DNA of 64,000 nt from Mycobacterium basiliense (GTDB taxonomy: Bacteria; Actinomycetota; Actinomycetes; Mycobacteriales; Mycobacteriaceae): positions 3,286,001 to 3,350,000 of the forward strand of contig NZ_LR130759.1 of NCBI RefSeq assembly GCF_900292015.1, in the 5' to 3' direction. Positions 1-8,795 of this stretch are shown here, one piece after another (the stretch's first letter is position 1; the number at the start of each line of letters is the position of its first letter). The position numbers were made by a program, and so were the translations under genes. A model generated the notes under the pieces. It did not search any database and was not told the origin of the DNA. It saw only the letters and a program-made list of their open reading frames with translations.

Positions 1-629
1 AGGTGATCGCCGACGACCCTGATCTGGCCGCTGAGCTGGCACCCGAACAGCAAGTCCAACTGCTCGACGACGCCCGTGCCTTGTTATCGGGCTACTACCG
101 GCTGGAGGATCCGAGGCAGTTCGACCCACAATGCTGTGAGCAACGGGTGGAGGTTGAGCTGGCCGACGGCACGTTGTTGCGCGGCTATATTGACCGCATC
201 GACGTCGCCGCCACCGGCGAGTTGCGGGTAGTCGACTACAAAACGGGCAAGGCGCCGCCGGCCGCCCGGGCCCTGGCCGAGTTCAAAGCCATGTTCCAAA
301 TGAAGTTCTACGGGGTAGCGCTGTTTCGCGCGCGTGGCGTGTTGCCCGCGCGATTGCGGCTGATCTACCTGGCCAACGGTCAAGTGCTGGACTACTCGCC
401 GGACCGTGACGAGCTGCTTCGCTTCGAAAAGACGCTGATGGCGATCTGGCGTGCGATTCAATCCGCGGGACAGTCAGGTAATTTCCGCCCCAACCAGTCG
501 CGGTTGTGCGATTGGTGCCCACATCAGCAGCTCTGCCCGGTCTTTGGTGGCAAGCCACCGCCTTACCCGGGATGGCCAGACCATCCGCGCGACGGTGCGA
601 TCCCGCGCACCACCGAGCCCGCGGCATGA
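1..629 (+). CDS. RecB-family PD-(D/E)XK nuclease, C-terminal part (Rv2119-like), cut by window edge
   Basis: The reading frame is open to the left edge, so the N-terminus is missing; the GTG at base 3 is probably internal. The visible 208 residues carry the nuclease core typical of RecB/Cas4-type enzymes: GYIDRID followed by VVDYKTGK, which supplies the metal-binding Asp and catalytic Lys. Near the C-terminus CDWCPHQQLC gives a Cys-x2-Cys-x5-Cys cluster, the usual set of Fe-S ligands in AddB/Cas4-like nucleases whose fourth Cys lies upstream. The family cuts DNA in repair or recombination; the exact substrate here is unknown. It is the ortholog by position of M. tuberculosis Rv2119. The stop overlaps the next start (ATGA), so the two genes are probably co-transcribed. 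Confidence 0.85.
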   Translation, partial: VIADDPDLAAELAPEQQVQLLDDARALLSGYYRLEDPRQFDPQCCEQRVEVELADGTLLRGYIDRIDVAATGELRVVDYKTGKAPPAARALAEFKAMFQMKFYGVALFRARGVLPARLRLIYLANGQVLDYSPDRDELLRFEKTLMAIWRAIQSAGQSGNFRPNQSRLCDWCPHQQLCPVFGGKPPPYPGWPDHPRDGAIPRTTEPAA

Positions 630-1435
630 GTGGTTGCTATTACCGCCGGCTGCCCGAGGCCGTCGAGCCCCAATTTCAGGCATTCAGCCCAACCGACTAC
701 ACGCGCAGCAACTGGGATCCCGAAATTCAACACGGCTCACCTCCGCTGGCGCTACTGACCAAGCTGATCGAGGAGTTGTCTGCGGGGTCCGGTTTACGGG
801 TCGGCCGACTCAGCCTGGATATCCTCGGGGCGATTCCGGTGGCTCCGGTCCGGGCCCGCGCCTGGGTGGAACGACCCGGTTCGCGGGTCTGCATGATGGT
901 CGCTGAAATGCAGGCCGACCGTCCCGGTGGACCGGCCCGAGCGGTGGCGCGGGTGACAGCTTGGTTGCTGGCCACCGCCGACACCTCGGATATCGGCACC
1001 GACCGCTATCCACCACTGACGGAAGGCCGGGCCGAACCACTGCCATCCGTGTTCGCCGAGGCCGGCGGGTACTTCGATGCCATTAACTGGCGCCCCCAAC
1101 GCGCCCCGGACGAGTCCGGCGCGGTGTCGTGGTTCAGCACGATGGCCAACATTGTCGACGCCGAGCCCACAACGGCGCTGCAGCGCCTTGCCGTAGTGGT
1201 CGATTGCGCCAACGGTGTTGGGGCGGTCCTGGACCCGAATCAGATCGCATTCATGAACACCGACACGGTCCTACATTTGCATCGCCTTCCGACTGGCAAC
1301 GACTTCGCGCTGCGGGCGCGCGCCTCGATCGGCCCGGACGGCCTCGGGGTCACCACCGCGGAGGTCTACGACAAAACCGGCTTTATCGGAACGTCGGCCC
1401 AGACCATCCTGATCCAGCGCGGACCGGCCAATTAG
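626..1435 (+). CDS. Acyl-CoA thioesterase-like double-hotdog protein
   Basis: This 269-residue protein starts at an ATG that overlaps the stop of the nuclease gene. Its layout fits a two-hotdog acyl-CoA thioesterase (TesB-like). The N-terminal half contains NWDPEIQHGSPPLALL, the HG-x-P-x-A segment common in these proteins, and the C-terminal half has FMNTDTVLHLHRLP and GLGVTTAEVYDKTGFIGTSAQ, close to the conserved end of the second hotdog. Substrate cannot be read from sequence; fatty acyl-CoA hydrolysis in the cytoplasm is the family role. Its stop codon overlaps the convergent flavoprotein stop by four bases. I do not recall this gene between Rv2119 and Rv2120c in M. tuberculosis. Confidence 0.75.
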   Translation: MSGCYYRRLPEAVEPQFQAFSPTDYTRSNWDPEIQHGSPPLALLTKLIEELSAGSGLRVGRLSLDILGAIPVAPVRARAWVERPGSRVCMMVAEMQADRPGGPARAVARVTAWLLATADTSDIGTDRYPPLTEGRAEPLPSVFAEAGGYFDAINWRPQRAPDESGAVSWFSTMANIVDAEPTTALQRLAVVVDCANGVGAVLDPNQIAFMNTDTVLHLHRLPTGNDFALRARASIGPDGLGVTTAEVYDKTGFIGTSAQTILIQRGPAN

Positions 1436-2811
1436 ACCAGCGGCGACATCTCCTGCAGCACCGTGGGAACGAGTTCGCTGACAGTCGGGTGGATATGCAT
1501 CGTGCGCGACAACGTGGTGTAGGGCGCCTTCGCGGACATCACGTCGAGGATCGCGTGAACGACTTCGTCACCGCCCACGCCAAAGATCGTCGCTCCCAAG
1601 ATCTCGTCGGTGTCCGCGTCGACAACGACTTTCATAAAGCCTTGCGTCTCACCCTTTTCCACGGCTCTGCCGACCCTGGTCATCGGCCGCTTGCCGACCA
1701 GCAACCTACGGCCGGTAGCCCGGGCCTGCGCGACACTCATTCCAGCGCGGCCCAGCGGCGGATCGATATAAAGGGCGTAGGTAGTAATGCGGTCGCTGAC
1801 CCGGCGCGGATCGTTATCGAGCAGGTTGGCCGCCACGATTTCGAAATCGTTGTACGAGGTATGGGTGAAGGCGCCCTTGCCGTTGCAATCGCCTAGCGCC
1901 CAGATATGGTCGACGTTCGTCTTCAACTGGTCGTCAACCACGATGTAGCCACGCGCGTCGGTCTGCACACCGGCCGCCTCCAGCCCCAGATCGTCGGTAT
2001 TGGGTCGGCGGCCCACCGCCAGCAGCAGGTGACTGCCTGCAATGGGGGCAGCGCCAGCACTGGGAGTCAACTCAAAGCCCCCGGAAACACTGTCGCGCTT
2101 ACTGATTCGCACGTCGTCGGCACCAACAACGATAGTGATCCCCTCAGCCTCCAGGATCTGCCGGATGGCTGCCGAGACGTCCTCGTCCTCGCGGGACGCC
2201 AGCCGCGGTCCCCGCTCCACAACGGTGACCGGCGCGCCGAATCGGCGGTACATCTGGGCAAACTCGAGTGCGATGTAGCTGCCACCAACGATGACGAGAT
2301 GCTCTGGCAGCGTGTCAAGTTCGAGAATGGACACGTTGGTGAGGAAGTCGACATCGGAGAGCCCGGGAATGTTCGGTGCCACCGCGCGGCCACCGACGTT
2401 GAGGAAGATCCGGTCCGCCCACAAGAGATCATCGGCGACCCGCAACGTATGCGGATCCTCGAAACGGGCGTGCCCGCGGAACACGGTGCAGCCGTCCATG
2501 CCTGCTAGCCAGTCCTCGACGCCCTTTCGGTCGGCGAGCATGATGCCGTCTTTGCGCGCCTTGACTTTGGCCATGTCCACACTGATCGGGCCGGTACCGA
2601 CACCGTATTCGGCACCGCGCCGGGCGAACTGGGCAGCGTGCGCACTGGCGACCAGCGTCTTGGTCGGGATGCATCCGGTATTCACGCAGGTGCCGCCCAC
2701 GTGTTTGCGCTCCACGATCGCGACGCGCTGGCCCGCAGCGGTCAGACGGCCCGCCAATGGGGGCCCGGCCTGGCCGGCGCCGACGATGACGGCGTCGAAC
2801 CGCTCCGTCAC
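1432..2811 (-). CDS. FAD-dependent pyridine nucleotide-disulphide oxidoreductase (mercuric reductase-like, but not MerA)
   Basis: A 459-residue class I flavin disulphide reductase. It has an N-terminal FAD-binding GAGQAG motif (residues about 11-16), the redox pair in GGTCVNTGCIPTK (Cys42, Cys47), a second dinucleotide motif IVGGSYIALEF, an ALGDCNG FAD motif, and a C-terminal HIHPTVSE with the His-Glu dyad. It lacks an N-terminal HMA domain and the C-terminal vicinal cysteines of true mercuric reductase, so mercury reduction is unlikely. The electron acceptor is unknown. The GTG start was chosen because it overlaps the stop of the DUF4126 gene (GTGA); longer frames run into that gene. The pair is probably an operon. 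Confidence 0.85.
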   Translation of the reverse strand: MTERFDAVIVGAGQAGPPLAGRLTAAGQRVAIVERKHVGGTCVNTGCIPTKTLVASAHAAQFARRGAEYGVGTGPISVDMAKVKARKDGIMLADRKGVEDWLAGMDGCTVFRGHARFEDPHTLRVADDLLWADRIFLNVGGRAVAPNIPGLSDVDFLTNVSILELDTLPEHLVIVGGSYIALEFAQMYRRFGAPVTVVERGPRLASREDEDVSAAIRQILEAEGITIVVGADDVRISKRDSVSGGFELTPSAGAAPIAGSHLLLAVGRRPNTDDLGLEAAGVQTDARGYIVVDDQLKTNVDHIWALGDCNGKGAFTHTSYNDFEIVAANLLDNDPRRVSDRITTYALYIDPPLGRAGMSVAQARATGRRLLVGKRPMTRVGRAVEKGETQGFMKVVVDADTDEILGATIFGVGGDEVVHAILDVMSAKAPYTTLSRTMHIHPTVSELVPTVLQEMSPLV

Positions 2812-3290
2812 AGAGCGGCCACGGCCGCGACGATGGCGAAGCCACCCAGAACAGCGATCGAATCCTCCAGCAATGCGATGGGCAGGTCCTGGCCGCCGCG
2901 TGCGGCCACTAGTTTGGTACGCGCCTGATAGCCACCCAGCGTGCCCAGGACGGCGCCGACGATTCCGGCCCCAAGGGCTCCCCACCGATAGCCCCACGCC
3001 GTGCCGATGACCGCACCAGCGAAGGCGCCCAAGATGATCCGCACCGCAAACACCGGAGGTGCGGTGCGCGGCGGCGTTTTAGGCAGCTTGTCGTTTACCA
3101 GCTCCCCAATTGCCAGGACGGACAGGATGATGACCGTGATGAGGTTGCCCATCCACGACGCCCACGTTCCATGAAGATTGATCCAGGTGAGGAAGGCGGC
3201 CCAGGAGACCACCGCGGGTGCGGTCATCGACCTCAATCCGGCAACAACACCGAGGAGCAGAGCCAGCAGCAAAACAAGAAAGTGCGTCAC
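2808..3290 (-). CDS. DUF4126 integral membrane protein (Rv2120c-like)
   Basis: A 160-residue hydrophobic protein, the same length as M. tuberculosis Rv2120c. It starts with an uncleaved-looking membrane segment (FLVLLLALLLGVVAG), followed by RSMTAPAVVSW, typical of DUF4126, and has three further hydrophobic stretches with Gly-rich turns. Function is unknown. The GTG start sits behind a good GGAGG ribosome binding site. It is directly followed by, and overlaps, the flavoprotein gene, which suggests a shared transcript. Confidence 0.85.
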   Translation of the reverse strand: MTHFLVLLLALLLGVVAGLRSMTAPAVVSWAAFLTWINLHGTWASWMGNLITVIILSVLAIGELVNDKLPKTPPRTAPPVFAVRIILGAFAGAVIGTAWGYRWGALGAGIVGAVLGTLGGYQARTKLVAARGGQDLPIALLEDSIAVLGGFAIVAAVAAL

Positions 3291-3405
3291 AACGATCCCT
3301 CCTGGGACAGACGAGCAGCCTGGCGACGGTAAGGGGTGATGGCCAATAACGTAGCGACATCGTCCCTAGCGGGACGCTAACACAGCAACGGGCCTATCAA
3401 CATGC

Positions 3406-4260
3406 TCAGAATCGACAGAACCTGATGTCGGAAGCCAAAATCGCTTTGGCCCCGATGGCGGCCAGTTCGTCCATAGTGCCGTTGACATCGCGGCGCGGCA
3501 CCAGCGCCCGGACGGCGACCCAATTCGGGTCGGCGAGCGGAGCTATGGTCGGCGACTCCAGCCCCGGCGTGATCGAGGTTGCCTTGTCCAGCACCGCACG
3601 CGGGCAGTCGTAGTCGAGCATCAGGTATTGCTGGCCGAACACCACGCCTTGAACCCGGGCCACCAGTTGATCGCGGGCCTCGCTGTGGCCCTCCCCGTTG
3701 CGGCTGCCCCCCTCGATAAGCACCGCCTCCGAGTCACACAGTGATGCACCGAATGCGACGAGATTATGCAGGCGCAATGTGCGGCCGGAGCCCACCACAT
3801 CGGCAATGGCATCGGCCACGCCCAGTTGCACGGAGATCTCCACGGCACCGTCAAGTCTGATTACCGTCGCCTCAATACCCTTGGCGGCCAGGTCTTTTCT
3901 GACCAGGTTCGGGTAGGCGGTGGCGATCCGCATTCCGGCGAGATCGGCTGTCGTCCAATCTTGTTCGGCAGGACCGGCGTAGCGGAAGCTGGACGATCCG
4001 AAGCCCAACGCCAAGCGTTCGCGCACCGGAGCATCGGAATCCTGCACCAGATCGCGTCCGGTGATCCCGAAGTCGAGCTGTCCCGAACCGACGTAAATCG
4101 CTATGTCCTTGGGCCGCAGAAAAAAGAACTCGACATTGTTCACCGGGTCGATGACGGTCAGATCTTTGGGATCGGTGCGGCGTCGGTAGCCGGCTTCCGC
4201 GAGGATCTCGGTGGCCGGTTCGCTGAGGGCCCCCTTGTTGGGGACTGCCACTCGCAACAT
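3406..4260 (-). CDS. hisG: ATP phosphoribosyltransferase
   Basis: HisG joins ATP and PRPP in the first, feedback-controlled step of histidine synthesis. The protein is the long form with a C-terminal regulatory ACT-like domain (end: [24 protein letters not shown]). Typical segments are [15 protein letters not shown] at the start, FGITGRDLV, and [17 protein letters not shown] for PRPP binding. At 284 residues from this ATG it equals the M. tuberculosis length. A GTG six bases upstream (4266) overlaps the hisE stop and is an alternative start; the ATG has GGAAG at a better distance. It follows hisE directly, as in other mycobacteria. Confidence 0.95.
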   Translation of the reverse strand: MLRVAVPNKGALSEPATEILAEAGYRRRTDPKDLTVIDPVNNVEFFFLRPKDIAIYVGSGQLDFGITGRDLVQDSDAPVRERLALGFGSSSFRYAGPAEQDWTTADLAGMRIATAYPNLVRKDLAAKGIEATVIRLDGAVEISVQLGVADAIADVVGSGRTLRLHNLVAFGASLCDSEAVLIEGGSRNGEGHSEARDQLVARVQGVVFGQQYLMLDYDCPRAVLDKATSITPGLESPTIAPLADPNWVAVRALVPRRDVNGTMDELAAIGAKAILASDIRFCRF

Positions 4261-4262
4261 GC

Positions 4263-4544
4263 TCACAGCTTCCGGTACACGTCGGCGAGGGACAGTCCAC
4301 GCGAGATCATCAGCACCTGCGTCCAGTACAGCAACTGGCTGATCTCCTCGGCCAGCGCGTCGTTGGTTTCATGCTCGGCGGCCAGCCACACTTCGCCGGC
4401 CTCCTCCAGAATCTTCTTCCCCACGGTGTGCACACCGGCATCCAGGGCTGCCACCGTGGCGCTGCCGGGCGGCCGGGTGCGGGCGCGTTCGCCGAGTTCG
4501 GCGAACAGATCCTCGAAGGTCTTCACGGCCAGCGATTGTGTCAC
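4263..4544 (-). CDS. hisE: Phosphoribosyl-ATP pyrophosphatase
   Basis: HisE removes pyrophosphate from phosphoribosyl-ATP, the second histidine step. The 93-residue protein shows the all-alpha MazG-like fold signature, with acidic metal ligands in [16 protein letters not shown] and [12 protein letters not shown]. The GTG start gives the family length. It overlaps hisG, so the two steps are co-expressed. In M. tuberculosis hisE is divergent from PPE37 and, from literature, iron/IdeR controlled; here a PE_PGRS gene lies between them on the same strand as hisE, 74 bases upstream. No iron box is visible in that 74-base gap, so control of hisE may have changed. Confidence 0.93.
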   Translation of the reverse strand: MTQSLAVKTFEDLFAELGERARTRPPGSATVAALDAGVHTVGKKILEEAGEVWLAAEHETNDALAEEISQLLYWTQVLMISRGLSLADVYRKL

Positions 4545-4618
4545 GCGCCGCCTGGCGAAGTCACGGCGGTTTCACCCGGCATCGGCGCGGCGCCGGGTCT
4601 TCCGGTCGGCGATCGTGC

Positions 4619-6973
4619 TCAGACGACGCCGGGATCACCGCCCCCACCGCCGGGGCCCCCGGTGCCGCCGGTCTGTCCGGTGGGCCCGTTGCCGTCGTCG
4701 CCGTCCTCGCCGGCGCCGCCCGGGAAATCGCCGGTGCTGGTCGAGCTGGCACCGCCGGCACCGCCGTCAGCGCCGCCGCCGCCTGTACCGCCGGCGCCGC
4801 CGACGCTATCGATGGCGTTGCCACCTGCACCGCCGTCGCCACCGTTGCCGCCCATACCGCCAGTGCCCACGACGCCGGCACCGCCGACGCCGCCCATAGC
4901 ACCGCTGCCACCGGCGCCACCGTTGCTGGACTCGCTGTTTGCGGTATCTTCGCCGCCGGTGCCGCCATTTCCGCCTGAGCCGCCGGCACCGCCGGAACCT
5001 CCGCCGGTGATGCCCTGGCCGCCGGCGCCCCCTAGTCCGCCGTTGCCGCCGACGCCACCGTCACCGCCGAGCGAGCTGCCGACGGACTGGGTATTGCCGT
5101 CACCACCGGCGCCACCGGCGCCACCGGCACCGCCGGCACCGCCGGCACCGAGCGTGCTGAGGCCACCTTTGCCTCCGGCACCTCCGTCACCGCCGTCACC
5201 AGCGGCGTTGTCCTGGACCGCGTAGCCACCCACCCCGCCGTCACCGCCGGCACCGCCATTACCGCCGGCACCGCCGATAGTGCCCTGGCCGCCATCACCT
5301 CCAGCGCCCCCGTCGGCACCGCGGCGCCCGGATGCGCCGTTCAGCGGGTCGCTGTCGCCGGTACTGCCCCCCATCCCACCGTTGCCGCCGGCGCCACCGA
5401 GGCCGTGGCTACCGTTACCGCCGTGACCGCCGGCGCCGCCGGCCCCACCGACCCCGCCTTCTCGCCCGCTGCCGTCCACAGCGTTCGCGCCCGCGCCGCC
5501 GTTACCGCCGGCAGCGGCCGGACCACCGGTACCTCCATCACCGCCGGACCCACCGGCACCGCCGTCCCCGCCTTTGCCGACTTTGCCCGCGCTGGCCAGC
5601 GCGGCGGTGCCGCCGTCCCCGCCGGTACCGCCGCGGCCGGCGGTGCCGTCGGATCCCGCCACACTCCCGGTCCCACCGAGTCCACCATCCCCGCCGTCAC
5701 CACCGTCGCCGCCCTTGCCGCCCGATTCGCCGGCGAGCACCCCGTCGGCCCCTCGGAGGCCATTTCCACCGTCCGCGCCGGTGCCACCGGCCCCGCCGAC
5801 GCCGTCGGATCCCGGCAGACTCCCGGCGCCACCCACACCTCCGGCGCCGCCAGCCCCGCCGTCACCGCCCTTGCCACCCGACTCGCCTGCGAGCGCCCCG
5901 TCCGCGCCCCGGATTCCGTCGCCGCCGCGACCGCCGTTGCCGCCCGCGCCGCCGACGCCATCGGAACCCGTCAGCATCCCGGTGCCACCCGTGCCACCGG
6001 CACCACCCGCACCGCCGTTGCCTCCCGCGGTGCCCGGCTCACCATCGAGGACGCCGTCGGCGCCCCGAGCCCCGTTCCCGCCGATCCCGCCATGGCCGCC
6101 ATCGCCGCCCACCGCGAACAGTCCGCCGCGGCCACCCGCGCCGCCGGCGCCGCCGGCGCCGCCGTCCAGCGCGCCCGGGCTACCCGCGATACCGTCGCCG
6201 CCCGTCCCGCCGGTCCCGCCGTGACCACCAAAACCGAACAGTCCTGCGCCGCCACCGGCGCCGCCGCTGCCGCCGAATCCACCCGCCGGCCCGGTGCCAC
6301 CATGCCCACCGTCGCCGCCGCTTCCCACCAGCGACAGTGCTCCAGCTCCGCCGCCTTGGCCACCGACTGCACCCAGGCCGCCGGCCCCGCCGGCCCCGCC
6401 GCTACCGAACAGCAGCCCGCCGGTACCTCCGGCGCCACCGGCCGCCAAGGCCCCTCCGGCACCCCCGAAGCCACCGTTGCCAATCAACCCGGCGGACCCG
6501 CCGGCACCGCCGGCAACCCCGGCGTTTCCGCTGTTGTCGAAGCCGTTGCCGCCATTGCCGTACAGCAAGCCCCCGGCCCCCCCGTTGGGGGACAAGGCAG
6601 TGCCGTCGGCGCCGTTACCAATTAGCGGTCGGCCCAGCAGCGTCTGTGTGGGTAAGTTGATCAGGTCGAGCAGCTGCTGCAGGGGCGACGCGTTGGCGGC
6701 CTCCGCGAGCGAATAGGACTGCCCGCCCGCGCTCAACGCCCGGACGAACTGGTGGCGAAACGTTGCCGCCTGGGCGCTGAGCGCCTGATATTCCTGGGCG
6801 TGGCCGGAAAACAGTGACGCGATAGCGGCCGAGACTTCATCGGCAGCGGCGGCTTGTACCGCGGTGGTGGGAGCCACTGCCGCCGCATTGGCCGCGCTGA
6901 GCATTGAACCGACGCCCTGCATTTCCGCTGCTGCTGCCGCCAACTCCGCCGGGGCCACCGTCAAATATGACAT
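4619..6973 (-). CDS. PE_PGRS family protein
   Basis: A 784-residue protein. Residues 1-about 95 are a PE domain ([20 protein letters not shown]... [21 protein letters not shown]), the part that targets type VII (ESX-5) secretion. Next comes the linker [28 protein letters not shown], found in most PE_PGRS proteins, and then about 650 residues of GGAGG/GGNGG repeats. The start at MSYL was chosen because PE domains begin there; five residues of upstream frame are ignored. PGRS domains sit at the cell surface or are secreted; specific function is unknown. No frameshift or internal stop is seen. I do not recall a PE_PGRS gene at this place in M. tuberculosis. Confidence 0.92.
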   Translation of the reverse strand: MSYLTVAPAELAAAAAEMQGVGSMLSAANAAAVAPTTAVQAAAADEVSAAIASLFSGHAQEYQALSAQAATFRHQFVRALSAGGQSYSLAEAANASPLQQLLDLINLPTQTLLGRPLIGNGADGTALSPNGGAGGLLYGNGGNGFDNSGNAGVAGGAGGSAGLIGNGGFGGAGGALAAGGAGGTGGLLFGSGGAGGAGGLGAVGGQGGGAGALSLVGSGGDGGHGGTGPAGGFGGSGGAGGGAGLFGFGGHGGTGGTGGDGIAGSPGALDGGAGGAGGAGGRGGLFAVGGDGGHGGIGGNGARGADGVLDGEPGTAGGNGGAGGAGGTGGTGMLTGSDGVGGAGGNGGRGGDGIRGADGALAGESGGKGGDGGAGGAGGVGGAGSLPGSDGVGGAGGTGADGGNGLRGADGVLAGESGGKGGDGGDGGDGGLGGTGSVAGSDGTAGRGGTGGDGGTAALASAGKVGKGGDGGAGGSGGDGGTGGPAAAGGNGGAGANAVDGSGREGGVGGAGGAGGHGGNGSHGLGGAGGNGGMGGSTGDSDPLNGASGRRGADGGAGGDGGQGTIGGAGGNGGAGGDGGVGGYAVQDNAAGDGGDGGAGGKGGLSTLGAGGAGGAGGAGGAGGDGNTQSVGSSLGGDGGVGGNGGLGGAGGQGITGGGSGGAGGSGGNGGTGGEDTANSESSNGGAGGSGAMGGVGGAGVVGTGGMGGNGGDGGAGGNAIDSVGGAGGTGGGGADGGAGGASSTSTGDFPGGAGEDGDDGNGPTGQTGGTGGPGGGGGDPGVV

Positions 6974-7308
6974 CACCACGCCACCCACTCATCACGCAAC
7001 AAATTCGAGAGTTCGACAAGCCGACCGTTCGCACAGTCGTATACGGACACCGTTTCCACCGGTCATCCTAGCGACATTTGCTGAGGTTCAGCGTGAATTC
7101 AAATAGGCCCACGATCGGTAGTGCGGAATCAGTTACCGCGCACGTTGCCCGCCGGTATTGATTCGGCGTCGCCGCTCAATATCCCGATGCCGCTGCTCGA
7201 TATGTAGCCGGCCACTACCGGACCGAAATCCGGTCGTGGCGTCGCCGGGGGCACGCCGTTCGAGCCCGACCGGGCTATCAAAAGCGAGGCGAATTAGGGC
7301 ATCCTTAG
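6974..7308. other. Divergent intergenic region between PE_PGRS and PPE37-like gene
   Basis: About 335 bases without a plausible gene, upstream of both divergent genes. It must hold the PE_PGRS promoter. Apart from the iron box at its right end, listed separately, I see no repeat or RNA in it. Confidence 0.5.
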
Positions 7309-7327
7309 CTAGGTTAGGCTAACCTAC
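7309..7327 (+). promoter_or_regulatory. IdeR iron box upstream of PPE37-like gene
   Basis: CTAGGTTAGGCTAACCTAC is a near-perfect palindrome that matches the mycobacterial IdeR consensus TTAGGTTAGGCTAACCTAA at 17 of 19 positions. It ends 28 bases before the PPE start codon, so Fe(II)-IdeR bound here would block transcription when iron is sufficient. M. tuberculosis has the same kind of box before PPE37. A ribosome binding site AAGGAG follows at 7341-7346. Confidence 0.93.
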
Positions 7328-7355
7328 AAAATGTTTCCGGAAGGAGCCCGACCTT

Positions 7356-8795
7356 ATGACCTCCCCGACCTGGTTTGCCCTTCCCCCAGAGATACATTCC
7401 ACGCTGCTCTCCACCGGCGCAGGGTCGAGCCCGCTGCTGGCGGCGGCCGGAGCGTGGCAGGTCCTGGGCGCGCGATACAGCGAAATTGCCGCCGAACTTG
7501 CCGGTCTCCTGGGAGCCGTGCAGGCCAGCGCCTGGCAGGGGCCGACGGCAGAGAGGTTTGTCGCGGCCCACCAACCGTTCCTCCAATGGTTGATCCAGGC
7601 AGCTGCGGTGGCCAACACCGCGGCCACCGCCCACGAGACCGCCGCCGCCGGATACACATCGGCATTGGTGGCCATGCCCACCCTCGCCGAACTGGCAACC
7701 AACCACGCGGTGCACGGGGCTTTGGTAGCCACCAATTTCTTCGGCATCAACACCATCCCGATCGCACTCAACGAATCCGACTATGCACGGATGTGGCTCC
7801 TGGCCGCGGCGACCATGACCGCCTATCAGGCCGTCAGCCAGCAGAGCGTGACGGCGACCCCCCGAACTTCACCGGCCCCACACATCGTGACGGCCGAGGG
7901 CTCCCCCGCGGCGAGCAGCTCGTTCCCCGATCCCGTCAAACTCATCCTGCAAGCGCTCCAAGACTTCCTCGATTTCCTGCGCAACCTGGCGGCCGAGATG
8001 CTCCCCGGCCCGTTGGGGAACTTGATTGTCCACATCCTGGACTCCTTCATCTCGCTCGTATCTGGGTCGGTGTTCAAATTTCTCGCCTACGCGGTGCTGG
8101 ATCCGATGATCTATTTCGGGCCCTTCACCCCGGCTATCAGCCCGCTCGGGCTACCGGCGGCAGCCGCGGGGCTGACCGGGCTTGCCGCAATCAGCACCGC
8201 AACGCCAGCGCCGTTACCCCTGATGGGCAGCGCGCACGCCCACCTGCCAAACGCTCAAATCTCGCCCGCGACCACGGGTGTCACATTGGCGGGCGCGACC
8301 ACCGGCGCTCCCATCGCCGGGCCGGCACAGCCTGCGCCCGCTTCCGCCACATCACCGGCGCACCCGCCCGCGGGACCCGCTGCCGCCCAAGGCTTTTACG
8401 CCATCGGGGGTCCCGGTGGCGACGGGCGCACCCCCACCGCAGAGGGTAAAGCGGACGCCGGTGCCGCCGCAGATACCGTGGCACCAGCGGCCAAACCGCG
8501 CGGCGATCAAGCACTTGCCGGCGCTCTCAAGTCCCGACGAGCACAACGACGCGTGCGCCAATACCGCTACGAGTTCCCGGACGCCAACGAATACCTGAGC
8601 ATGACCGACACGCCCGTCGACAAACAGATAGCCACCGGTGAGCGCGGCGCGGACGCATCAGGCTTCGCCGGAACCATCCCTAAATCAGTTGCCGGACAAG
8701 CAAAAGGACTCACTCTGCGAATCGGCCAGACCGTCGCCGAGAGCACACCGGAGCCAATGCTGCCGCAGACCTGGAGCGGCCCGGATCCGACCTAG
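7356..8795 (+). CDS. PPE37: PPE family protein, iron-regulated (PPE37-like)
   Basis: A 479-residue PPE protein. The N-terminal PPE domain (about 1-170) has FALPPEIHS near the start, SAWQGPTAERF (WxG motif) and the helix-rich tail to MTAYQAVS. A hydrophobic middle follows, then an Ala/Pro-rich linker and a C-terminal segment GADASGFAGTIPKS, common in PPE proteins. The start has AAGGAG ten bases upstream. Length, sequence and the iron box match Rv2123/PPE37, reported in M. tuberculosis to be needed for haem-iron use. It is thought to act in the outer envelope after ESX export. Its stop overlaps the convergent metH stop by three bases. Confidence 0.9.
   Translation: MTSPTWFALPPEIHSTLLSTGAGSSPLLAAAGAWQVLGARYSEIAAELAGLLGAVQASAWQGPTAERFVAAHQPFLQWLIQAAAVANTAATAHETAAAGYTSALVAMPTLAELATNHAVHGALVATNFFGINTIPIALNESDYARMWLLAAATMTAYQAVSQQSVTATPRTSPAPHIVTAEGSPAASSSFPDPVKLILQALQDFLDFLRNLAAEMLPGPLGNLIVHILDSFISLVSGSVFKFLAYAVLDPMIYFGPFTPAISPLGLPAAAAGLTGLAAISTATPAPLPLMGSAHAHLPNAQISPATTGVTLAGATTGAPIAGPAQPAPASATSPAHPPAGPAAAQGFYAIGGPGGDGRTPTAEGKADAGAAADTVAPAAKPRGDQALAGALKSRRAQRRVRQYRYEFPDANEYLSMTDTPVDKQIATGERGADASGFAGTIPKSVAGQAKGLTLRIGQTVAESTPEPMLPQTWSGPDPT

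Noticed and set aside
4574..4598. Terminator hairpin between PE_PGRS and hisE (ACCCGGC ... GCCGGGT)
   Set aside because: A 7-bp GC stem with an 11-base loop and no T-tract; such stems occur by chance at this GC content.
5332..6660. Long Arg-rich and Pro-rich open frames antisense to the PE_PGRS gene
   Set aside because: These are shadows of the GGC-rich codons in other frames; no starts, no family likeness, and the minus-strand PE domain plus PGRS pattern explains the sequence.
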